DNA of 64,000 nucleotides from Cristatella mucedo (Eukaryota > Bryozoa > Phylactolaemata > Cristatellidae). The stretch covers positions 2,491,393 through 2,555,392 of the forward strand of contig WPIO01000044.1 in assembly GCA_009760855.2 (NCBI GenBank), written 5' to 3'. This document shows positions 45,196-54,729 of this stretch, in pieces (positions within the stretch are counted from its first letter, which is position 1; every line of letters starts with the position of its first letter). The notes beneath the pieces were generated by a model. That model did not search any database and was not told the origin of the DNA. It was given only the letters and a program-made list of their open reading frames with translations. Position numbers and translations under genes: made by a program.

Positions 45196-47220
45196 CTAGC
45201 AGAATCTGCATGCCTTGCCTTATGTGGATGACGTATGCTGTCCGCACTCGCTCATCTATCGTGGGCTCCGGTGTAATAATCAAGTCCGGTTTTAGTACCT
45301 CTGTGTTTGTGGAAGCACCTAGCCGAATGATTTGTTCCCTGCGGTAGGCAATGCCGTTTCGTATAAGACTTCGCTCCAAGGAGTCGACGACGAAGTTGTG
45401 ACGTTCGATGCGGGCCGGTTTCATCGGCCCGCAGTGCCCTGAGACGTGGCCCACTGTCTCTGTCGTCTGTTTGCGCAAGCGACATCTGACATCTTCCACT
45501 GGCCTTGCTTGAGCAAGGCACGCTTTCATTGGCCAAAGGTTGCATCGTAACTTGGCCGCCTTGACCACGTCTCCGTCTCTAATTCTGTCGCCGAGCATCC
45601 AGCCCGAGGCTGCAGTGTTTCGGAAGTATGACACTCCCTTACCCTGCCAAGGCTGACGCGCCCACTCAGCAGAATCAGCCTCTGCGTCTGTGTTCTCCCG
45701 AGCATTGATGGTCTCCGACTTCCTCGCCCATTCTGCCGTGAGAGGGTCGTTTGAGTTCTTAAGCCGCTCAAGCAGTCGGCCCTTGAGCCTGGGTATCATC
45801 GTCGTGAGACGGTGAACCCCAAGGCCGCCCTCTTTCGATTTGCTGTGCAGCATGGCCGTACTGGCATGGGCCGGCAAGTGGTACCACTTGCGTGCGGCTG
45901 CACGTGACACTCGGTCTAGCTCCTCCAACTGCCGGCAGGTGGGGTCCCGGGCATAGGCCAGCTGATGCGACAGTCGCGGGATCGCAACCGTGCGTAGCAA
46001 GTCTAACCGCTGACGCGGTTTCAGAGGAGCTTGACCAATGCGATTGCACCACAACTTCAGGCGCTGCGCCAGGTTGTTTCTCGGCAGCCGGTACGAAGGG
46101 TCAATATTGACACCTAAGTATCGAGTCGTGGTGCCCGGATTAACCAGTAGGCAGGCGGTTGTCCCCCACGGTCCACGTGACGTCCTCGGTTGAGAACGAC
46201 TGTTTTTTCGTGTGAACTCCCGCCAGAATCCATCTGATTTCGTGACGTTGAGACGCATGCCCACTTTCTCGACGAAAGATGTTACTTCATCAAGTAGTGT
46301 CTGCATCCCACTCTTGGACTCGGATACTAGCGCGATGTCGTCTGCATACGCCAGCGCACTAAAGTTTGCAGCTGGGGAACAGATACCTTCTCTTGTTGCC
46401 AACCTACACATGAGAGGGTCCATCGCGATGTTAAACAATAGTGGAGACAGTGGGTCTCCCTGCTTTACACCCCTCTCAAATCGTATCTGAGCCGCGTTCC
46501 CGGTGGCGAGCTGGAAAGAAGCAGTGGCGTTAGTGTACATATCCGCCACCACTCGCACGAAGTGCTCGGATATCCTCATCCGTCGCAGTGCTGATAGTAG
46601 GTGCACGTGCGATACTGTGTCGAAGGCTTTTGCGAGATCGAGCAAGACCACGCCGTGCGATCTTTGCTGGAGCTTAGCCCACTCCTCTACCTTCCGCAGA
46701 AGGAAGACGTTCTCGCTGCAACTGCCTTGACATACGAAACCACGTTTGCCTGTGGTCGAGATCGACAGCTCGTGACAGCCTGCGAGCCAGCAAGGCCGTG
46801 TAGGGTCGCGAAATCGTGGACGCGATGGTCAACGGTCGCCAGTTATTGATGTCGCCCAGATTGGATGTGGTCTTGGGCAGTAGAGTGGATCTACATTCCT
46901 TGACCTCCTTCGGCATTTCGCCGCTATAGAGCCATGAGTTAAACCACTTACTCAACGCGGCGTCTATTTTTGTCCACCGCTTTCAGTTTCCGGAGAGATA
47001 CTCTGTCCGGTCCTGGAGCGGCGTGGACGTTCGCTTCCCTGATGGTATCCCTTACCTCCTCTGGGTCAATTGGCTTCATCAACTCCTTGGTATCGCATCG
47101 ACCATCATACGGGTATTCTCGCAGGTCCACCTCGCTGAGGCCTCTTGAGAAGCGCTCCCGATAGGTGGCAGTGACGGCTGCCTGCGAGAGTATGCACTTA
47201 TCGTGCGGTTTTCGCATCAT
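45083..47220 (-). pseudogene. U1 A1 reverse transcriptase plus truncated RLE (several frameshifts)
   Basis: The main frame is 45,083-46,651 (522 codons), with DLAKAFDTVSH, GDPLSPLLF, YADD and the thumb. A local reading error region (about 46,145-46,206, three small indels) changes the stretch before YLGVN. Extra T bases near 46,747 and 46,971 and an extra base near 47,211 split the fingers and N-terminal linker. Of the A1 copies it has the most homopolymer-length differences. Confidence 0.8.
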
Positions 47221-47239
47221 CTAGGACTTCCCGGATCAG

Positions 47240-47905
47240 ATCGCGTTTCCGGGTCGTTCAGAGCGTTGGCGGCCAGCGGTAGTTCTTCGCTTTGTGTTTG
47301 ACAGATCTTGGCGCCTATCCCCCGCCGTAGAGCGGGTGAGTAGGGATCAGAACACAGCGTGACTATATCTCGCCATACAGGTCTGCGTGGTCAACTGTCT
47401 GCCCATTAATCGCTGCATCGAGGCAAAGCAGCGAGAGATCGATGATGCTCTCTGGGCCTTCAGTGCACCGGGACCGCCGAAAGGCAGCCCGGCTGACAGT
47501 TGCACTTGATTGAGGTCTAGCAGTGATCGGGTTCTCACGTGGCACTGGCCCCTGCTCGTCCTCTGGTTGTCTCAATCGTGAGAACGTTAGCTGTCGCTCC
47601 GCTCGGCGCTTGAGGCTACGCCGTTTGTCGTTGACCTGATGGCGGGTCACACCTTGGCCTATAGCGTCAGCCATGAGCTTGTTGATGTTCCCCTCGGTGG
47701 CAAATGTGCCTTCAAGGTCTACGAGTCTCTCGGACTTTTGCGGTGTCCAGATGGTCGGACAGCGACCGCTAGCGCCAGTTGCTTCCGTTTCGGGTCTTTC
47801 CGTGCCTTTCCTGCGCCGTTCATTGGCAGCAACCGGGTGTCGAGAGAGTTGTCATGCTGAGATAGATAGGCCCCGAGAGGTGGCAAATTTCAGCCCACAT
47901 ATGGC
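47240..47905 (-). pseudogene. U1 A1 Myb/linker region, zinc fingers 1-3 missing
   Basis: Only part of finger 4 remains at the right edge. The Myb/linker frame (47,363-47,674) is open, followed by two-base insertions near 47,296 and 47,367. Confidence 0.75.
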
Positions 47906-47929
47906 AAATTCGTGTGGTGCATGGATGTT

Positions 47930-48525
47930 TAGTATAATGAGAGTTTGACTTGGTGCTGAAGAAAGTGAAAGCCTTCCCCCTCATAAGGTGTTGGAAGACG
48001 TTCAACATTGATGGAACTACCTTGTTATCCAAATGATTACAATAGAACTCAAGGTATTCCAACAGGATGGAGAAAAGATGAACCTATGTTCATTTGATGA
48101 TATGTATGCAGGTCATGGTTCATAAACCAGCCCTGCTGCATGTGGAGCTACTGTTTTAAGCAATGGATTTGTATATAGGAATTTATAAACAACATTGTTG
48201 AGGATTTTGGAAATTTTAGTATTGCTCTGCCTCTATCAAGAATTTTAGGTTTTTGTGCTGATATGAATAAAATTCCTAATGGATTTCACTTTACTCAATT
48301 CATCTAATTGATCTTCAATACAATGATGAACTTCTTAGAGTAACTTCTAGACTTGATGTTACTGTTGAGTTTAATAGTAAAAACGATATTCCTGCTGCAG
48401 GTGCTCTCATCAATTACTTCACGATTTGTAAGAATAGTGCTGAGCTAGCATCTAACAGTAGTCGTGCAAGTTTTACTAGCAGCAAAGGAATGATGGTTTA
48501 CGATAGAAAAGATTTTAAATAAAAT
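47930..48525 (+). pseudogene. E1: remnant of a Polinton/adintovirus-like major capsid protein
   Basis: Frameshifted segments match the E2 capsid gene at 60,893-63,470. YPNDYNRT (about 48,024-48,050) corresponds to YPSDYNRT in E2. FSIALPLSRILGFCADMNKI (about 48,210-48,270) corresponds to the E2 stretch ending LCADICRIL. The C-terminal part LRVTSRLDVTVEFNSKNDIP (about 48,335-48,395) corresponds to PRPSVSIEFN in E2. Capsids of this group (double jelly-roll) have PLxxIxGFCxD and a late VxxEF strand. The middle of the gene is missing. The R2-like array ends just upstream and may have interrupted it. Confidence 0.5.
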
Positions 48526-48591
48526 TATAATAACTAGATATAATCCAAAAACAAATTTTAATTAAGGGTAAGAGGAATGGAAAAGAGCTAT

Positions 48592-49375
48592 GAGTTTAAA
48601 TCTCGGTGGGTCAGAAGTGTATTCTTTTTTAGGAAATGATTCGGTTTTTGGTTCACAAATAGACTGTGATATTGAAATAATTGCTAATAGAAAACTAAAA
48701 AAATATATTGCTAATTCTCAGCCAATGAAATTTGCACAAACGTTATTTGGTAAAGTGTTTTAGCCAATAGCTGCTAAATATTTAGAATTAAAATTAGATA
48801 GAAATATTGAAAACGCAAATGATTGTTGTACTAGTGATGGTGTTTATTGGTATTCTCCAGATGGAATCATAGATGAAGATACACTAAGAGAAATAAAATT
48901 TTTATGGAGTCGTATTATAATTGAAGATTCTATACCAAAACAATACTTGGTTTAATGTTTATTAGGACTTCATGTACTAAAATGAAGTAGATGTTTCTAT
49001 AGTGAATTTGAAATATTTGTTGAAGGCTTGAATTGCAAAGAAGCACCAACAAATTATGTTGCGGCTGGATCAGTGAGAATTCCATCTCGTTATGTTTTTG
49101 ATATGCCAATACATACTCCATTATTTATGATTTTGCTTAAAGATTAAAAATACTTTGAATTCGAATTTGATATAATTTCTGACTGGTAGATTTGACCATA
49201 AAGAGTTTTGGTTTCAATATAAAATATTTTCTTTAAAACGGGTAGAAATACAAGTTGTTGAGGAAGAAGATCCATTCAGATTTGCAAGGATTGTTCCAAT
49301 TGTAAGAGAAGTATCAAGTGGAAGTAAAATATTAATCAATGAATATATAGAAAATAAGCAAGTTTCACATAAATG
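48592..49375 (+). pseudogene. E1: YqaJ-like recombinase/nuclease, broken
   Basis: Begins MSLNLGGSEVYSFLGND; E2 has a counterpart MTLNIGGSVIYSVFGSD at 63,553. The middle has GVYWYSPDGIIDEDTLREIK, which fits the SPDG...(D/E)xK core of YqaJ-type nucleases found in phages and eukaryotic DNA viruses, followed by an IPKQYL...LLGLHVL stretch typical after that core. In-frame TAG (about 48,762) and TAA (about 48,954) and later frameshifts make it a pseudogene. Its last codons overlap the next ATG by ATGA at 49,373, a compact viral arrangement. Confidence 0.5.
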
Positions 49376-50197
49376 AAAGGTAATGGCATTATACTTTCAG
49401 ATTTAAATCCAAATGGAAATAGAATTACTAATTTATCTGATCCAATTAATGACTGATCTAGTTGCAAAATCTTATGCAGATGCTAAATTTGTTGTTAATA
49501 CAGGAACGACGCTCAATCTTGGAGGTAAATTAATTACTAATCTTGAAGCAGGTGTTAATCCTAATGATGCTGTCAATGTTAGTCATGTAAGTAATTATGG
49601 TTAAAGAACTAGTGACACGATTACTGGAGATTTAAACATGAATAGCTTTGCTATAGCATCTAATTATTGGAACTCAGGTAATACAAAACCAGTAGTATTA
49701 AATGATGATTATTGTGTTACATATGGGGAATGAAACGAGATGTGCTATTAAAAGCATTTCCTTCTACAACAAATATTGATATGGGTGGATATTCAATAAA
49801 AAAAAAACGTTGCAAATCCTGTTAATCCTTCTGACGTTGCGACTAAATCTTATGTAAATAAAACAGTTAAAAAATAGCAGAAGTACTAGCTCTATCAATG
49901 GATCTAAATGTAAAGAACTCAATACTAAGTCTATCAACACCTTATTCATGGACAAATAAAACATCACCTATAATGATATTAAATGTTATGGTTGTTGGAG
50001 CATCTAATTGTATGTTTCTAAATCCTAATACTGATACAACTGCTGTATCTGGAGATGTAAGGGCCATAAATACTTCTCCAACAGTTGTGGACTTAAAGTA
50101 TTATGCTTATTTTACAAGATTACCGCCAGACTATTACTTCATTGATACGACTGGAAAACTAAGAGTAAACATCTTGGTCAGTTATGTACCCTCCTGA
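49373..50197 (+). pseudogene. E1: tail-fibre-like repeat protein, broken
   Basis: Three repeats with the pattern G-G-x-x-I-x-N-x...NP-x-D-(A/V)-(A/V)-x-K/V-SYV: LVAKSYADAKF (about 49,458), LGGKLITNLEAGVNPNDAVN (about 49,518-49,577) and VANPVNPSDVATKSYVNKT (about 49,810-49,866). Such repeats form the shaft of many phage and virus attachment fibres. The last 99 codons (49,898-50,197) are one open frame with a beta-rich sequence. Frameshifts and TAA/TAG stops split the gene. The role as a virion fibre is inferred from the repeats only. Confidence 0.5.
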
Positions 50198-50214
50198 AAA
50201 GTATAAATGATATA

Positions 50215-50625
50215 TTGAAACTGTTAACTCTTTTAACTTTGTGGCTTTACGTTTACCTTTAAGAAGAGGGAATAGTTTTGAAATAGCACAAATAGCTTCA
50301 TGATCTAAACAATGATGTAAGGAAGTAGAGCAACCTTTTTTTAAAGTGTTTCTTAACTAATGAATATCATTTAGTTGGTCTCTTCTTTTTTAAATGAATT
50401 AGTATTTACGTGACAATATGAACAAATTAAAATTGTATAATTACGCATAAGACTAGAATCAAATTTTGTTTCTTGCATATCTTTATCACAGATATCACAA
50501 CGTATTTCATAGTTTCTTTTAGGTCTCTTTATTTCTTGATGACAGTAAGGATGTTTTCATTATAGATAAATAATCTCTTAAAATGTATTTAAACACGTTT
50601 CACAAAATATTTCCATTCTCTATAG
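50215..50625 (-). pseudogene. E1: small cysteine-rich protein, broken
   Basis: The minus strand from 50,623 shows FCETC (CxxC), PYCHQ (CxxH), RCDICDKDM (CxxC) and LICSYCHVN (CxxC), a pattern of paired zinc ligands. The frame has early TAA/TGA stops after about 13 codons. It is oriented opposite to its neighbours. Function unknown. Confidence 0.35.
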
Positions 50626-50879
50626 AATGCCACTTTTAACTCTAAATGAAAGAAAAAAAGAAGGTAAATTCAATCCTGGCTCAGATATAAGTCAAGTATT
50701 CACACCAAGACCTAAGAATATTCCACGAGGTTTCTTTAATATTGTTGACCCCAATGAAAATCATCAAGCAGATATTTTATAATGCCTAATGATTCTGGAC
50801 ATAAATATGCACGGAGTGTTATTGATGTTGCTAGTAGATATAAAGATTCAAGACCACCTCAGAAGGCAGTGAGAAGATG

Positions 50880-52242
50880 AAGCATGTACCAAGCAAGGTC
50901 GTGTAAGGTCGACAGAGCCTGAGCTGCCCCTGAACATTCAGGCAATTTATGCTGCTAGGAGCGTTGGGCTAGGAAGAGCAGGGGCTGAAACACTTTTTGG
51001 GTTGTTAGATTTACCTCCCCCTATCCCATCTAAACGCTACACTGACTGTGTGAAAGCAATAGCAGCTGCAGCTACGCAAGAGGCTGAACTGTCAATGGTG
51101 AGAGCTGTAGAAGAGGAGAAGGCTGTAGCTAACTCATGTTATATCACCATCGCTGTCGATGGCACGTGGAGGACCCGTGGCTTTCAATCGAAGCATGGGG
51201 TAGCAACAGGCACTTCCCTTAAAACCGGAAAGGCACTAGATGCAGAAGTGCTCAGCTTACCATGCAAGGTTTGTGCAGCTGGTAAGCGAGGAGAGCATGA
51301 CTGCGATAAAAATTTCAGTGGCACAAGCGATGCAATGGAAGGGGCAAAACGTATGTTTGAACGCTCGCTAGAAACCCGTGGTGCACGGTATGTTATGTAT
51401 CTAGGGGATGGTGATACCAAAGCTTGGCAAAGTGTAACCAAAGCCAAACCGTATGGAGAGACAGAAATAACAAAACTGGAGTGTATAGCGAATGTCAGTA
51501 AGAGGCTGGGCACTGCTTTGCGAAACCTTAAAAGAAAGAAAGCGAAATACCCAGAGGTTAAGGGCGGGTTCGATGGAAAGGGTGGGCTAACTGGCCAAAT
51601 AGCTAGTAGGTTGCAGCAACACTTTGCCCGTGCGGTGACAGAGAATACGAATAATCTAGAGGGCTTGAAGAAGGATTTATGGAAATCTGTTTACCATACT
51701 TTCTCCACTACTTAGGAGCCAGATCACAGGTTCTGTACGAAAGGTGCGTCGTCTGAATGTCCCTATGAGAAAGCTGTAGCAAGTAATACGGTTTATGACC
51801 ATGCAAAATCAAGACATCGTGTACTAAAACCAGGGATAAACAAGCCGCAAAGGATCTGTATGAGGATAAACTACCCGATGACCTTGTAAAAAAATGTTTG
51901 CATGGTCACACCCAAAATCATAATGAGTCCCTCTACAACCTAATCTGGACAGAGGCTCGAAAGATTGAATATACAGGCTTGTCAGCAGTTATAGTGGCAG
52001 TGGCTGATGCTTGTTTACAGAAGAATGAAGGTATGTGTGGTCGTATCCCAGTTTTCACAAGGTTAGGCACTCCTGTGGGCAGGTATATGAGGTTGTTCAT
52101 GAAGGATTACGACAGAAAATCCAAGGCAGCTAGTTTTTCAAAGGCGAAATACAACCTCAAGAACAAAGGTGTACGTAGGAGGCCCGTACAAAGGCCAAAA
52201 AATGATGAGGTATACTGCTCAGGTGATGGACCATTTATGTAG
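50880..52242 (+). pseudogene. Mutator-like transposase, broken
   Basis: Recognised as the animal Mutator-type transposase domain. It has ITIAVDGTWRTRGF (first aspartate in a VDGTW box), VCAAGKRGEHDC cysteines, SDAMEGAKRMFERS, YVMYLGDGDTKAW (DGD box), KLECIANVSKRLGTALR, and then LHGHTQNHNESLYNLIW near the C-terminus with the conserved HTQNxNES. Open frames are 51,002-51,715 (the coherent frame extends up to about 50,880) and 51,898-52,242. Lesions are an in-frame TAG at 51,713-51,715 and a one-base shift near 51,840. The remaining codons read sensibly, so it was inactivated fairly recently. Confidence 0.75.
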
Positions 52243-53387
52243 ATAATTAGAAAGCCCCGAGAAAGTAAGCTGAGTTGCTCACGTGCCTGTCTGCCATTGT
52301 ATACTGTCCGAGCTGAACAGAACGACTGCCCTTTTCAAGGCGATTGTCGGTATGTGCATTCATTATGCAGCTTGTGCTGCAAATATATGCCAGCATTATT
52401 GGTTTCTTGGTTGTCGGTTGTCTTTGTTTGCACTTGCCAAAACTTCTGGTTTTGGCTATGGAGGCTGCAATGATGGATGCTGGCAAAACGTTGTCCAAGG
52501 ACAACTTTTATCACTATCGATGAATGCTGAGACTCTGAGCTCATCCGGAAAGTTAAATAAATATCATCTGCAACTGCATTTACCACTGAATGCACCACAG
52601 ACTTCCACTTACTACATGTTCATTCTAGGTCATTGCAGTTGCTTGTTACCACTGTTTGCCTTATAAATTTACAGGTTCGTCAAAACTCGGCCGATCGGTA
52701 TGAAATTTGAAATACATGCTCAAGTATGTGTTTCGATGTTTTATGGCGACAAATATGGTAACAATCTTGTTATTCGTCACCTACATGCTTTGGCAGCTTA
52801 AGTTGGCTTCTCTGAGTGCTGTCACAGCAGTAGTACTTGGTACCTGGTAAATTGTGCAACTTGGTCGATACTGGGCCGATCTGTGTGAAACTTGGAAAAT
52901 AGGTGGAGCTCACCTGTCTCGACACTCTCCCCCTGTGCGTGTATGCATGATGGGTGTGTATGCATATAATGTGCCTGTCACAAAGTATCCGTGGGCTGTG
53001 TTCGTGATGACAGTCAACAGTTTGAGATGTAAATGTTTTTTTTTTATAATTGTTTGTGGGGGGAATGTCCCGTCGAGTGTCTTGCATTTTTTGAGCGGTT
53101 TGCCATATTTCTACAATGAGTTTTACAATCGGAAAAATGTGGAGCTGCCTCTTACCAGCAGTGCTATACGTGACCTTGGACTTTTAAAGGTCATCAGAAG
53201 GTCAAAACAGCATCTATATCACATCAAACGATAGCTAATGCTACCAGTGTTCTTCGTGCCAATTTTCATGCCATTCAGTTTACTGGTCTTCGATATTTTA
53301 TATATGTGCTTTTGGGGTGACAACTCATCTTATAAGCGGCCATTTTGGGGGATAACTTCCACTACTGGCCGACTTACCCCCTTCTTC
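52243..53387. other. Non-coding 3' part of the Mutator-like element
   Basis: No gene recognised. A loosely repeated motif 'ggccgatc.gt.tgaaa..tg' occurs near 52,690 and 52,870. A run of T is at 53,036-53,045. Two related GGGG(A/T)..AACT stretches occur near 53,314 and 53,347, close to the right end. Confidence 0.4.
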
Positions 53388-53996
53388 GAAGGAAGTAACA
53401 AAATTAATAATAGATATTTACAATAAAGGTCCTTTGAAATGGCCAAAGAAAATGACAGTTGATCCAGGATCAGAGTTTAAGGAGTGTTTGCTAAAGAAAT
53501 GAAAACACATGATACAGAAATTATTGAAGGTACTTGTAAAAAGAGTGTTGCATTAGTTGAAAGAATGAATAGAACAGTAGCTGAGAGAGCATTTATTGCT
53601 CAGTATGAAAAAAAATAGAAAGTATCAATAAAGAAGAATATACTAGAAACAGAGAGTGGATTTATAATTTACCAAAGATTATTGATTATCTAAATAATAG
53701 TATTGCAAAAGCAACTGGTGAAAAACCTGTTAAAGCAATTGGAAAAATAGTAAAACTAAATAAACCAAAATATCATAGAAAAGTAGGAGAACAAGAACAG
53801 TTATTAGAACTTAAAACAACTGTTGGATATTTATTAGAACCAGGTGAATGAGAAGATGAAAAGAGAAGAGCTACAGATGTGATATGGAGTTTAACTAAAC
53901 ATACTATTGTTAGAATAATGGTATTGCATGAACAACCGGTTCACTTTTGGGTAAATGATGTTAAAAGGAGTTTTGTTAGAGAGGAGTTGCAAGTTA

Positions 53997-54311
53997 TTAG
54001 GCCTTAGAACCATCTGGACTTTCTAATGGCTCAATTAATATTTCATCGAATTCTTCTTTAGTTACTTTATCATCTAATGCATCTACAATCTTTGAAACTA
54101 AGTTATGATTTGCTTGAAGATTAGATCTTTTCCTTCTATCAATTTGTGATATTGTACTATCTATTGAGATTATTATTGCTGATAAAGCACCTAATACTGT
54201 TACTACGTGAGAAAGATCATGTTTTTGAATGTAAGTACTGGTTACTGTAATTGCAAGAGATAGTAAGATGCCTATAAATTGAAAACAGTATTTAACTCTT
54301 ATTAAAAGCAA
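53997..54311 (-). CDS. E1: small membrane protein, two predicted helices
   Basis: About 104 codons, open to a TAG near 53,997 and convergent with the integrase, whose stop it overlaps. Two hydrophobic segments (FIGILLSLAITVTSTYI and HVVTVLGALSAIIISIDS) are followed by a charged C-terminal tail (DRRKRSNLQ ... DKVTKEEFDEILIEP). The first codon is TTG; upstream, the frame 54,315-54,568 may belong to the same or a preceding gene. No family recognised. The position beside the integrase suggests a virus-like element gene. Confidence 0.45.
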   Translation of the reverse strand: MLLIRVKYCFQFIGILLSLAITVTSTYIQKHDLSHVVTVLGALSAIIISIDSTISQIDRRKRSNLQANHNLVSKIVDALDDKVTKEEFDEILIEPLESPDGSKA

Positions 54312-54314
54312 CCT

Positions 54315-54568
54315 TTAATTCTATCGTTTAAAAGTATTTGATTATACTTGGTATTTGCATATTTACTTCGAAGGTCTGACATTGCCCTATATTATTTTGT
54401 TTTTAATTTCATAAAGCATTCTTTTTTTATCTTACATAATTTATCTTTTAAAGGGAATGGGCATTTACTAATTTCAGCAATAACATCTAGAATTTTTTTA
54501 ACGTTATCTAATTTTTGTAAAGACGAATTATAATTCATTATAAAAGTAAATTCACGTAATCCTGGCAT
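54315..54568 (-). pseudogene. E1: small lysine-rich ORF, frameshifted
   Basis: From ATG at 54,568 (MPGLREFTFIMNYNSSL) the frame runs 47 or so codons to TAA. A one-base shift continues it as a basic stretch (YRAMSDLRSKY ... NDRIKGCF) that ends at the start of the membrane ORF. No similarity recognised. Confidence 0.3.
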
Positions 54569-54729
54569 TGTAATATATAAAATTTATGTTTAAAATGTTT
54601 CAAAAATATAAGACAAAAAATTTAGTGTTGGAGGGAAAGTAAATTATTAAGACAATTTTATTTTTAAGACTTCGAATGCGAAAGATAGTGAGCATGAAAA
54701 GGGAATTGGCTTAAGAAGTGACTTTCCTT

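Larger units (their letters stand above)
2530..47905 (-). repeat. Head-to-tail array of R2-like RLE retrotransposons (units U1-U9)
   Basis: About 45 kb in which every recognisable coding segment is on the minus strand and belongs to two related R2-like lineages, A and B. The first methionine of A recurs at 44,288, 40,119, 33,626, 27,324, 21,548, 15,271 and 9,006. The spacings are 4,169, 6,493, 6,302, 5,776, 6,277 and 6,265 bases. Between the end of one unit and the head of the next there is only about 260 bases. No unrelated target sequence such as 28S rRNA gene is visible there. Bases 5,591-47,905 are highly homogeneous, whereas 2,530-5,590 hold old divergent copies. Confidence 0.9.
44289..47905 (-). 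mobile_element. U1: 5'-truncated A1 + B-tail unit, right end of the array
   Basis: Short-type unit whose 5' end is cut within the fourth zinc finger (sequence identity to U2 stops at about 47,905, after 'cagcccacatatgg'). It abuts AT-rich virus-like sequence. 5' truncation is usual for non-LTR insertions. Confidence 0.85.
50871..53387 (+). mobile_element. Mutator-like DNA transposon inserted in the E1 integrase
   Basis: Flanked by gaaggcagt (50,862-50,870) and gaaggaagt (53,388-53,396), an 8-of-9 match of the length typical for Mutator-like target duplications. The flanking integrase frame resumes exactly after it. No clear terminal inverted repeat was found. The transposase begins almost at the left edge, so the left end may be shortened. 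Confidence 0.55.
50627..54007 (+). pseudogene. E1: Polinton-type rve integrase split by a transposon
   Basis: 5' part (50,627-50,861): RPKNIPRGF, QADIL and SVIDVASRYKDSRPP, which holds the first catalytic aspartate. 3' part (53,388-54,007): KGPLKWPKKMTVDPGSEF with the second aspartate, SVALVERMNRTVAERAF with the glutamate, and a C-terminal KRRATDVIWSL ... SFVREELQV region characteristic of integrases of Polintons and related elements. The DNA between them (50,871-53,387) is a Mutator-like transposon. The gene also has one-base shifts near 50,780, 53,484 and 53,609, and an in-frame TGA near 53,849. It would have joined element DNA into the host genome. Confidence 0.65.

Noticed and set aside
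5591-47905. Numerous plus-strand open frames of 60-150 codons across the array
   Set aside because: They recur at fixed positions opposite the minus-strand RT and zinc-finger codons, and none shows a domain of its own. They are antisense shadows.
2530-47905. CRISPR-like or satellite array
   Set aside because: The repeat units are 4-6.5 kb and protein-coding; there are no short direct repeats with unique spacers.
48592-50197. Integrated bacteriophage or bacterial contamination
   Set aside because: Fibre-like and YqaJ-like segments could suggest phage, but they are collinear with a eukaryotic Polinton-type integrase and capsid, decayed, and interrupted by animal-type transposons.
52283-52666. 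127-codon open frame downstream of the Mutator-like transposase
   Set aside because: No recognisable domain, and an equally long open frame exists on the other strand. It is treated as transposon non-coding DNA.
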